Part shown: piece after piece, positions 33,101-44,400 of the stretch
Position numbering within the stretch: the first letter of the stretch is position 1
Layout of the letters: every line of letters starts with the position of its first letter
Assembly (NCBI RefSeq): GCF_902459465.1
Contig: NC_047083.1
Location: forward strand, 8,981,526 to 9,045,525
Direction of reading: 5' to 3'
Length of the DNA: 64,000 nucleotides
Origin: Asterias rubens
Taxonomy: Eukaryota > Echinodermata > Asteroidea > Forcipulatida > Asteriidae
The notes under the pieces: generated by a model
What the model saw: only the letters and a program-made list of their open reading frames with translations
What the model was told of the DNA's origin: nothing
Databases searched by the model: none
Made by a program: the position numbers and the translations under genes

Positions 33101-34521
33101 ATCATGTGAAATCATATCCAAGAGTTCTACACCTTAAAAAAAGATGTAGAAGACAAGAAGGGGGGGGGGAATAAAAAATTAATACAATTTTTAATTTAAA
33201 AGATGTTAAATGATTATTACTTTAACCCGTTTTCTTTTATACAGATGACCTGCACCCATGTACTCGATGTGACAAGATCTACACAGATTTTAAGTATCTA
33301 GCCGGGCACATGAAGTACTCCCATGGATCATCTACTGAGTGGTACGACTACTTGAAATCAACAAAACACTCTTTCAACATCACAGCATGTAATCGCAAAG
33401 TTGCTTCTCAAGTACAGAGTTCATTCAGAAACATGAAAGTACCCTTTGGCTGTAACACAAATACAAAATTCATGAAAATAAGCTCAAATGTAACTGAATT
33501 GCAACAGTTTGCTTGCAGTCAGTGTAGCACAAAGTTCAACTCAATAAATGACTTGGAAGCTCATGGATTAACGCACATCAACGAAGATGGTGAGAAAAGG
33601 GCAAGTAGGAATTTAAGAAAGGGACGATGTAAATCATCACAACAAATCGGGAATGTTGACCTCAGAAGGGAACAAGGAAAGGGCAATTCTAAACTACCTA
33701 CCGAAATAGATGATGGTGTTTCAAGGAATGCCTCCAACAATTACAAAAGCATAACAAATAATTCAAATGTTTTGAAAAAAGATACAAAAGCAAAACAAAG
33801 CTCTAAAAACAATTTCATATGTGACAATGAATTTGCACTTAGTACCAATGAAGTATGTGAACAAAATACATGGAGTGGTAACTTTAAAACACATCAAAGA
33901 ACTCACACAGGAGAGAAACCATTCGCTTGTAACCAGTGTGAGTCAAGATTTGCCCAAAGGTGTGACTTGAAAAAACATCAAAGAACTCACACAGGAGAGA
34001 AACCATTCGCTTGTAACCAGTGTGAGTACAGATGTACAAAGAAGGGTAACTTGAAAACACATCAAAGAACTCACACAGGAGAGAAACCATTCGCTTGTAA
34101 CCAGTGTGAGTACAGATGTGCACGGAGGCATCACTTGGAAACACATCAAAGAACTCACACAGGAGAGAAACCATTCGCTTGTAACCAGTGTGAGTCAAGA
34201 TTTGCCCAAAGGTGTGACTTGAAAAAACATCAAAGAACTCACACAGGAGAGAAACCATTCGCTTGTAACCAGTGTGAGTACAGATGTACACAGAGGGATC
34301 ACTTGAAAATGCATCAAAGAACTCACACAGGAGAGAAACCATTCGCTTGTAACCAGTGTGAGTACAGATGTGCACGGAGGCATCACTTGAAAACACATCA
34401 AAGAACTCACACAGGAGAGAAACCATTCGCTTGTAACCAGTGTGAGTATAGATGTACAGAGAAGGGTAACTTGAAAACACATAAAAGAACTCATCACACA
34501 GGAGAGAAACCATTCATCTGA
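27137..34521 (+). CDS. prdm9: PRDM9, KRAB-PR/SET histone methyltransferase with zinc-finger array
   Basis: Marks meiotic recombination sites by H3K4/K36 trimethylation at DNA bound by its fingers. Exons: 27137-27269, 28398-28529, 29481-29560, 30223-30403, 31162-31263, 31615-31880, 32390-32645, 33245-34521. All phases close to 808 residues. Domains: KRAB-like (about 10-45, [16 protein letters not shown]), SSXRD-like DDEEWKPG (71-78), zinc knuckle [13 protein letters not shown] (210-222), SET (about 245-370) with [20 protein letters not shown], a lone finger [13 protein letters not shown], a second lone finger (33508-33576), and an array of seven C2H2 fingers (from about residue 610). Tyr280, Tyr345 and Tyr361 match human Tyr276, Tyr341 and Tyr357 with a constant offset of 4. 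ATG 27137 is chosen because a stop (27044-27046) closes the frame upstream and no earlier ATG lies in it. Confidence 0.95.
27680..28018. mobile_element. near-perfect inverted-repeat MITE in PRDM9 intron 1
   Basis: About 339 bp. The ends ATAAAACTGTTTGGGGGG and CCCCCCAAACAGTTTTAT are exact complements, and the arms stay complementary for more than 120 bp, through TGACGTCAATCGAGCAGAC and CGTGTGTTTACTATACGC. The centre carries GAAAAATTTTTC. No coding capacity. It could form a stable hairpin in pre-mRNA. Confidence 0.85.
28130..28185 (-). mobile_element. tRNA-SINE head fragment
   Basis: Minus strand reads TGTGGCCGAGTGGTTAAGAG, a polymerase III A box, in PRDM9 intron 1. Truncated. Confidence 0.55.
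33922..34518 (+). repeat. 84-bp coding minisatellite encoding the PRDM9 finger array
   Basis: Seven units start at 33922, 34006, 34090, 34174, 34258, 34342 and 34426, each encoding FACNQCE...H..RTHTGEKP. Helix residues at -1, 2, 3 and 6 read QCDK, KGNT, RHHT, QCDK, QDHM, RHHT, EGNT. Units 1 and 4 are identical; units 3 and 6 differ in one codon (helix position 5), as do units 2 and 7 in the helix (position -1). Unit 7 has one extra His in its linker (THHTGEKP). A degenerate finger half ([14 protein letters not shown]) precedes the array. Confidence 0.95.
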
Positions 34522-37500
34522 AATAAACGTGCAATGAGCAAGTACATCAGTAAAAGTACAATTATTGTTACATGTATAAGGATTATTTTTGTTATTATAA
34601 AAAAAGTATAAATGTATTTTCTATCTATTTTTAAGGAAGTGTTTTTATAACTGATTTTTTTTCCCGGTAAAGACAGTTGGGTTGCAGTTAAATTGTTTTC
34701 CCTGAAATTTAATAACTATGCCTATTTAAAATCAATGAACTGATGGGACTGACTAAACAACAAAGCAAATTTAATTGCTTTTATACATTTTTTAGAGGGT
34801 TTGGGGTACACAAAGAATTTATAAAAAAAAATTAAAAACAAAAAATTTACAAAAAAGTGTTTACCAATTTGAATTCAACTTGCAATTCACTTCAATGTAT
34901 TATAAACATCACATTTAAAACATGAACAATGCCTCCCAGTGTGCATCAATGATCAATACACATTTTTTTTAAATATTCACTCCAAATCGCTCCAAGTGTA
35001 CAAAACAGTGTTCATTTTATCCTGTTGTCTAGTATTTATTGTTTCTCCTTCGTATTGTTGGATGGAGATGTGTAATTTACAAAAATTGAAAATATATTGG
35101 TTTTGAATGTTTCAATGTTAACCTAAATAAAAACATTGTCCCTTGTTCATGTTGAAAACATATCCCACACTTTTTTAAATCATAAATTTTAAATTTATTT
35201 TCATCCTTCAATCTTATTGTCCCTACCAAACATAATTACTCTAAAAACGGTGAGAAAAAAGACTACACCCAATGACCTTTAACCTGCTTGATCTGGTGTC
35301 CACTGTACTCGTGTGGCATTTAATGCATCAGTTAGCCTGTCCACAGACTATTCTCATTCAGTCAGGATCACAGCGTACTGAACAATATTGTTACATATTG
35401 ACTGCCATAAATCGCCTGTGAACTTCTTTTTCCTTACACAATTACACAAGAGAAGACCACCTCAATTGGAGATGAAACTTTGCCCGATTTGGTAATTATG
35501 TTTTAACAATGTATGTTGAGGAAATTATGTTTTTGTCCGAGTTCCGTAAAAAATAAAGATTTTAGTAAATGTAAAATTACTAATTTTACATTCAATAACA
35601 TGGCGACGTCTGATGAATGGGTTGTATTTCTTTTTATTTTAGTTTCTAACTAAAAACACTTTTATGAAAAGTATATGTCGTTCAGTTTTGATTGTTTAAT
35701 AATCTTTAATAATATTATTGGGTAATCTTCCGGTCGTCGCCACCAATTTATCCGCCGTTAATTAACTCCAAAACCACTGAATTTTTTTCTTACCTTAGAA
35801 GAAGGGTTAACGCATATATACATCCAGAAAAAAAAGAGAGAAAAAAAACGTAACAGTTTGTAAACAAAGGTCAAAATTGGGCCGTTTTCGACTCCCAGTG
35901 ACATCGAACTCCGCCATGTTTATGTTGTTTGTGTGTGTGAGTGTTGTTGTTCAACGCTCCAATCAGTCGGTCAGCGTCCATGCGCAATGGAAAAAATCGC
36001 TAGGACTGATTCATTTCCGAAATGGGTACACTGAAATTATTTTGGGAAGGGAGGAGGGGAGGGAGGGAGGACGGAGGGAAATTCGAACAAACCACAAAAT
36101 AACCACGTGCGTTTATGAAGGTAATGTTATGTTATAAGAATAGGCTGTTATGGTTTCAATACAATGACCGTCATTGCATAATAAGCAGGTTGAACTAGTC
36201 TACGGGCCTGTACGGCGGGGGTATATCTTATTTTAGCCACCCAGCAAAAATAAGGGGAAATGAAGTCCAACATCCATGTAATGTATAATAATCCCTTTAA
36301 ATTGCAGTTGGATGATATGGACATTTTGCCTTATTTGAACTAATGTAACAATTTCTATACCCTGCCACCACTAATTTAATATTACTCACACAAAATTCCA
36401 AATGAGATTCCTTTTCTTTGTTGTTTGTAAAATGAGTGAAAATGTGACAGTAACTATTAATTATTCATCCCCAGCTAGACTAGATTACACTTGGTATACG
36501 ATCACTGTATGAACGTATTCTGTGTGAAGACTACATTCGTACTTTGTTCTGTCTCTAGAGTAGTGTACTGACTGTTGTAGTTGTACCTTTGGTTTATTAT
36601 TTTTTTTATAGCTCAATATTGCGTGGTTAAACTGCTGTCTAGTCCAAGCAAGCTAGCCCACTTTGCTGGGCTGTTAGTGTTATGGCTCTCTTTTATCATC
36701 GGTATTTTGTGCTTATTAATATTATTAATCATGGCGCCTATTGATGTATGTTGATTGATAAGAGTAAGACCGATGAATCGATGATGAAATAGAGCCAAAT
36801 AATCGTAGCAGTCCGACAAGGTCCCTTGCCCACCACACAAGCACAAGTGGAGATAACAACTTGTTAGTTGCGATAACGTAACTCTTCGGGAGGAGTTATA
36901 TAACTAACATACAACTAACATAGGCCTAATTGTAAATATCTTGTATGTAGACCTAACTGTAAATATCTAAGGGATTGAGTTCGAATAAAAAATACAATAA
37001 TAGAAAGTAATAAGATGTTGAGAATAAACAGATTGCTTTTTGATTAATTGTTTTTATATACAAATTTTATGGTGAATTTGAAACAAAATGAAGCCATACA
37101 CATTTCTTTCTTCATGGAATTAGGCCGAGCCAAACAAAAATAAAGGGTACATTTTAGTTTAGTTCATTACGAAAGTTTTGGATGTTTTAGCATTTTAACC
37201 AGCAATCTGCATTTTTGCTACTTCCAATTCCAGCTGTAAATATGGTGTTCGCTTGTTTGTATTTAAATTTTACATAATTTTATTGCATCACTATTTAAGA
37301 TCATTTCAGTTAGAACAAATGTTTTTGACTTTTTAAACAAAACTTCAAGTTTATAGAAGTGCACTGCATGTGAAAGGCAGAATTTGACAGTTATTTGAAT
37401 AAATTCAACAGTTATTCAAAATGCATTTCATTGTCTTCTAACAATTATAAAGCCATTGTGTAAAAGTACGGGCAGGCATTGTGTAGTGGGAAACGGGAAG

Positions 37501-38488
37501 TTTTAGCTGCATGTTACGCAAGCAAAAAAGTGAATGTGTACGTCAGACAATTTTGTTGTAAAAATCTCATGTTTTAAACTTACGTGAAGTTACCATTTCT
37601 CACATCAGGTACGTACGTGCTGACGTCTCTCGTTACCATTAAATAAGCCCAAAATGGTGACATCACCTAGAAACGAACAAAAATTATCTGAGACGTTCAT
37701 GATCACGTTTTTGCCCGCGTAACGTGCAGCTGAACCTCCCGATTGTGCCTAAGTTGATGAGACTACAAGCGTGGAATTCAGCACGTCACAGTTAGAGCAA
37801 AAAAAAGTTAATGGCCTGACGTCAGGCCATTAACTATTTTTTGCATTTATACCAACTATTTTTTGCATTTATACCATCGGTTGGTTGGTAAATTGTTTGC
37901 AACAGCTAATTTTATTGTCACAGTAAGAGCGTGGAAATAACGGAGTATTTCGAGGAGTCGAGAAGGAGTCCCGCTTCAAAGGTTCAGTATCTGTTGCTGC
38001 ATGTTGGCTTCAATGCATGCTTTCAATCAACAAGCTAACAAGGCATCAAATTGTTAATTAATGTACTCGCAGTATTTAAAGATTTATGTCTGACCAAATC
38101 AACCTCTAAGGAAGTTTAGGGCTGCGCCAAGTCAATGTTTGGAATGGGTCTTGCGAATAATGGCGCAAGGGCTAATTGTTCCCAGAAGCTTGGAAGTTTT
38201 ACAACATACTTGGAAAAAAGTGTTAATTTGCCAATTCTAGAAACTTTCCAGGAACATGTAAAAAACTTCCAACCTATACGTAGGTATTTCTTGCTGGTAT
38301 TCATGCTTGGTGCGCCAGGCCAGAAACACGGGACAGTGTTCAGATTATTCTGACAAAATTTGAAAAAGCTGTGGTCGTCTGTTTTTGTTTTGCATTTATG
38401 GCTTTCCATAGTTTTCCAACCTCGATTGACGAAAAACTTGGGCTAAGCATAATTTTTTCTTTTCCATCTTTTTACTTAGGTATGAATC
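34522..38488. other. PRDM9 3' flank and ATG13 5' flank
   Basis: No further gene seen. A candidate PRDM9 polyadenylation signal AATAAA is at 35126. Around 35590-36120 are features that could be the ATG13 promoter: AACATGGCGAC and CCGCCATGTTT (YY1-like), a purine-rich GGGAGGGAGG tract at 36055-36080 and a CACGTG E-box at about 36103. A 30-bp palindrome at 37806 is listed separately. The acceptor ending at 38479 shows that ATG13 has at least one upstream non-coding exon, not located. Confidence 0.4.
37806..37835. promoter_or_regulatory. perfect 30-bp palindrome centred on a CRE
   Basis: Each 15-nt arm (AGTTAATGGCCTGAC) is followed by its exact complement, so the centre reads TGACGTCA, the full cAMP-response element (37817-37824). 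It is followed by two copies of ATTTTTTGCATTTATACCA. It lies about 650 bp upstream of the ATG13 start codon. Confidence 0.7.
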
Positions 38489-41400
38489 ATGATAGCCAAG
38501 GGTACCAGTGAAGAGCCAAATCCATTGCGGAACACGGCAACCAGTGCCTCAAGTAGCCTCAGTGATCGAGAACAAAAAGATCTGAATAAGTTCATTAAAT
38601 TTCTTGTATTCAAGGTAAATAAATAATTGCATCAATAAATTTACACTAGGAGCAAGTTCAAGTTCATGATTGACTGGCAAAGTAAACTTTGCGCAGTGAC
38701 TCACTTCTCATCAGAATGACTCGTTTGTAAGGCTAGTCAACAACCACGGTGTATTCAACGCTTCCATCTCCTTCTGCCTTGTCGCGTATAGTGTCACTGA
38801 TGCCAAACAAACCTTAAACAAAATTTGAACTTAGCAATCATCTTTTAGCAATTTTGTTTATAATCGTTTACATTAAAGCTAATTTCAGTTGAGCAGGATT
38901 TCAGATTTTGATATAATTAGTGAGAAAAAATACCAAAAATCAAAACTGAGCCAGTTTTCAATTTTAGCTCTGTTGAGTATTTGATGCATCTATATGTAGG
39001 GTTTCATTTAGACTTTTGAAGAAGTTGTAAAATGGTTGTCGCAGTGAAAGCGTTCTGACTCTTTCTCCGTGCATTCTGAATCGCCCCGGGATTCACGTGA
39101 CACTGGCGGTATTCACGTGAGACTGCTGGCAACCGCAAGAATTCTCACGACTTCGGTCCCATTTAATAGGGAGTAGAAGGTATTCGATCGCGGAAACCTG
39201 AATCATATGCCACCGTGACTTGACTATCTCACCGCGACAGACAATTAGTGACTTGTCCATAAGTATTTGATCTGATCTATTTAAACATGTTTGGTTTCAT
39301 TTGAACTTTTGTTTTGTTTTATCAGTCAGTTCAGGTAATTGTGCAGTCTCGTTCTGGAGAAAAAACAGATTCTGCGTCAAAGGCAAAATCAGATGGTACT
39401 GATTGGGTAAGTGTTTCTGTGCCATAATTATAGCGACCACAAATGGCTGCTTTATCGGCGTAAAATGGCAGCTTAATCGACCAAAAAAGGCTGCCATAAC
39501 AGCCACAAAGGGCTGCATCATTTGTATGTTTTTTCCCAGACAATTTTTGGAAACATCGTGTCAAAAAAACAAAGAATTTAATCATCTTAATTAAAATGTC
39601 TTATTTGATAGTTTTGTTCTTTTTTCCCGTTTTTTTTACAGTTCAATTTAGCAATTTATGACAACCCGAATGTGAAAAGTAATGTCAAGAAGCTACTTTC
39701 CCAGGAGCTGCCTAGGGTGGGCTCCCCCTTGAATGTTGAGGTTTCCCTGGAAACAAGTGAGGTAAGATTGCTGAACTTAAGAAATGTTTATCATTCATTT
39801 AATGTCTGTAGCGTAGTGGTTTATTAAAAACATTTAAAAAGTCACGGCAAGAGGCCAAATTAAATTTTAATTACAACTATACAATTATTAGAATAAATAT
39901 GTTACAAATATAATTATATATATGTAAAGGGGCACAAAGGCCACAAAAGGCCACGACACAAACACGGAACACTAAGAAAAAATAATGATATTAAAACTAA
40001 TCAATTTCATTATCTTGTATCTTGTCTTCATCATACATTTTGAAACTCTAGGGAGACAAGATGGTCCTAGAGGGTTGGAGTCTAGTTCTTAACGACAACT
40101 GCGACCCAGGCGCAAAGATACACTACGCAGTCTACAACCGTCTTGGTCTCCTTCTCAAGTCGCTTATTCAAGAAAAAATAATGATATTGAAACTAATCAA
40201 TTTCTTTAACTTGTATCTTGTCTTCATCATACATTTTGAAACTCTAGGGAGACAAGATGGTCCTAGAGTGTTGGAGTCTAGTTCTTAATGACATCTGCGA
40301 CCCCGGTGCAAAGATACACTACGCAGTCTACAACCGTCTTGGTCTCCTTCTCAAGTCGCTTATTTGTGTCTCGAGAGTGACGCCTGCGTATCGCATCGCG
40401 AGGCACCAGCTAGGAGCAGACTACCGGGTGATCTCTCGGATGAACTTAAGAGAGAAGAAGCTCTCCCATCTCGGTGAAAGTAAGTGTTATGGGTTCATAA
40501 TAATAACAAGAATTATACTAATAGTTATACTAGGTTCTTTTTTATACAGCACTTTTTCACATCCATTGGGGCATATATGTTGAGCTTCGCTTTGAAGTAT
40601 GAGACCTATTCCTTTAAAGCATTTTAATGGTTTACAAGGTGCTGTGGTGCAATATGCTGCCAATCAAACCAGGAACACTGGGGCAAACCCCTTCTATTTT
40701 TTCATAACCGCAGTTCTTTGAAGTAAGCGTTTACTCAAAATGCACTAGACTATCCATAATTATTACCAAAAGTGTACACATCCTTTAAACAATTTCCGTT
40801 TGAAAAAACCCAGCAATGCCAACTGTTATTGTAACCGAGTGTCTCTTTTCTTTTCATGACTAGATTTCCACTCTTTGAATGTTGGTTCAGTGGCTACACC
40901 CATCGGCTCCCTCGTTCTATCCGTGGCTTATCGGACCAAACTAACTCTCTCTGTTCAGTAAGTGCTAATCGGACTAAGGCCAGGGGCCAATTTCATAGAG
41001 CTGCTTAAGCAAAATAATTGCTAAAGCACGAAAATAGCTTGCTTATTTTACACATGTTACTGGCCAAAATTTCATGCCATATATATTGCTTGTGACTGGT
41101 ATTTAGCTGTTGTTTACTTAGCATAACAATTGGGTTGAGTCTTGGCCTTGACTCTGATTTTACTAAGCAATGATGTTTCTGCTTAAGCAAATTCTTTTGC
41201 TTAAGCAGCTCAATGAAATTGGGCCCTGGTTCACACTTCCTATGAAAGGGAATGCGATACGAATTTCGATGTCACACATGGCTGTTTTCGCAGCGCATGT
41301 TTCGCAGGAGTTGAACACTAGTCAACTGATGTGAATTATTTGTTGGAATTTTTGACGTCAAAATCGTATAGTATCGCATCTTATTATCATCTTAACTGTG

Positions 41401-44400
41401 TCAAAGTCGTATAGTATCACATCTTATTATCATCTTAACTGTGTCAAAATCGTATAGTATCGCATCTTATTATCATCTTAACTGTTTCAATTGAAAAACA
41501 CACAAAGAGAAGATTGTTTTAAAGGCAGTGGACACTATTGGTAATTGTCAAAGACTAGCCTTCACAGTTCGTGTATCTAAACATATGCATAAAATAACAA
41601 ACCTGTGAAAATTTGAGCTCAATCGGTCGGCGAACTTGCGAGATAATAATGCAAGAAAAAAACACCCTTGTCACACGAAGTTGTGTGCGTTTAGATGGTT
41701 GATTTCAAGACCTCAAGTTCTAAATCTGAGGTCTCGAAATCAAATTCGTGGAAAATTACTTCTTTCTCAAAAGCTATGGCACTTCAGAGGGAGCTGTTTC
41801 TCGCAATGTTTTATACCATCAACCTCTCCCGATTTCTCGTCACCAAGAAAGGTTTTATGCCAATAATTATTTTGAGTAATTACCAATAGTGTCCACTGAC
41901 TTTAAAGGTGATACTCTGCAGAATTGAAACATATTTGTGAAACCCGTAGAGTAAGGACTGGCCATGCTCTTTGGTGAGACCGATAAAACTCGACATTTGA
42001 ACATCATTCAAAAATACAAGACAATATGACTTGCCCTGTCTTGAGCTTACTGGCCAAACATTGAAAATCAGGCCAGTGTTTTATTGTTTAATTTGAGCCC
42101 TGCCAAATGTCTTAATGAAATCAAGAGGATTGAAATGAATGCACTTTTTTCATTTATGTCTATCCAAAGAAAGAGTCTAAATTGAAAGACCATCACCCGT
42201 TCTTAGTAGAGTTGAAGCAGTAAACTATATTTCTTGTATTATTTTCTCCATAGACAACTGCACACTAGTGGAGTCAACCCAGTAGCCGTTAAAGATGACT
42301 ACTACAGTAACACCAGCCCTAAAGGTCGAGGGTCATCTCCAGCAATGCCTCAAAATTACTCACCAGGGTAAGCTGAAGGTGGCCTTAATCAGGTTTCAAA
42401 AGCAGGCTTGATATATTTCCTACTGTAGAGTGTCAAGTTTGAGCGGATAAGAGCAATGGGTTCGAGTCCCAGTCGTGACACTTGTGTCCTTAAAGGCAGT
42501 GGACACTATTGGTAATTACTCTAAATAATTATTATCATAAAACCTTTCTTGATTACGAGTAATGGGGAGAGGTTGATAGTATAAAACATTGTGAGAAACG
42601 GCTCCCTCTGAAGTACTGTAGTTTCCGAGAAAGGAGTAATTTTTCACGATTTTGATTGTGAGACATCAGATTTAAAATTTGAGGTCTCAAAATCAAGCAT
42701 CTGAAAGCGCACAACTTAGTGTTACAAGGGTGTTTTTTTCTTTCATTATTGTCTCGCAACTTCAACGACCGATTGAACTCAAACTTTCACAGTTTTTTTT
42801 AAATTTATACATATGTTGAGATGTTGAGATGACCAAGTGAGAAGACAGGTCTTTGACAGTTACCAATAGTGTCCAATGCCTCTAAGCAAGACACTTAACC
42901 TACAAGTGTCATGACCGGGACTATAAACCCACACTCTGCTGAACAGAAGCACATAGGGCTTGAGTTTGGTGCTATTATCCGCTCGAACACGACACCCCAT
43001 AATAAATAAATAAACATATCGGGCATAAATTAACATATCGAGCATGACAAAGAAGCAGTAAATTTTTGACTTGAATTGTTTTGATCAGGTTGGACGAATC
43101 AGCGATCATGGACGGATCGCAAGATCTGTGCGCTACTTCATTCTCTACCTCACCGCCTGATCCGTATACGTTACATGGTTACCTAGCAACATCTCCCCCG
43201 AATAGGTCAAAGGTCAATGAGGAGAAACCACGCGGGTAAGAGTTTTTCTTCTTCAGCTAAAAAATTTATATAAACATTCTGGTAACAACATTTTTTTTTT
43301 TATTTAGCCTGTACAAAAACCTATTGGCTGTTGTCAGTAACGCATGTCGTGTGGATGGGGCTTTACCTCAACCATATTCATGAGCGAGGGCCGAATTCTC
43401 ATCCCTGGTTCCTTTACCATCATGTACATGTAGCAAACATATTTTTGTTGTTTACCAAACAAGCGCGCAACTATTAAGCACAGGATAACACGCAATCTTT
43501 GAATTAAAAGTTAACTTCTTGTTTTTTCTTTTTTACCTTTTAAGGGGAAGCCCAGCTTTGGGTACGTCAGACATCAACTCAGGAAGATTGGGAGCCTTTG
43601 CCTCTCCAAAACAGTCAGTAACAGATCAGGTAAAAACTTACATATTGGTTAAGAAATGCCGAACATCAGTCACCCTAACCTACAAAAAAACCCAATAAAT
43701 GTGTGCTTGAGAGCTTGGGTTCGCCCTGGTGTTTTCTGGCATGGGTGGCTGCATTCTGACTGAGCCACATTACCTCGTAATCCAATAATTTTCTGAAGCA
43801 ACATTGAAGCAATGTATAAGTGTGCCATGGTGGAGCGGTCTAAAGTTTTGGTGGGTTACTCCTAGAGTTGAATAGGTTTATGACACTTCCGTCTCTGAGC
43901 AAGATACTTCGCTATAATTGCTTCTGTTCACCATATTTGCTTCTGTTCACCCAGGCGTGGGTACCTGCAAGGGTAGAGGTTGATATTGTGTACGAAAAAG
44001 GCTTTTGAATGCTACGGCAGCTCAGTGCTGTAAACTCCCCAGGGAGCTGAGAGTGATTAAAGGATTTTATTGGCAAATGACAGGACTCAATTTCAGAGAG
44101 CTGCTCCTCAAGCAGAAAATATTGCTTGAAACGTTTCTGCTAAGCAAAGAAATTCGCAGGAAAACAGTCACAGTCATGTGGCATGATAGTTTGGCTGGTA
44201 ACCTTAATCTGGTTAGCATGATTTTGTTGTGCTTAGCTACTTTTCATGCTAAGAAGCTCTATGAATTTTGGCCCTGGGCACTAATGTAAAGCGCATTGAT
44301 ACATGTTGTTGTAAAACCGCTATACAACATTTATAAGAACTAGTTTTTGTTTTTATTGTAAGAACTGTTTATTTAATTATGAAGCTATTTCTTATTGATG

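Noticed and set aside
33884-34513. 209-residue antisense ORF with a 28-residue repeat
   Set aside because: It is the antisense shadow of the PRDM9 finger array; the periodicity comes from the 84-bp coding repeat.
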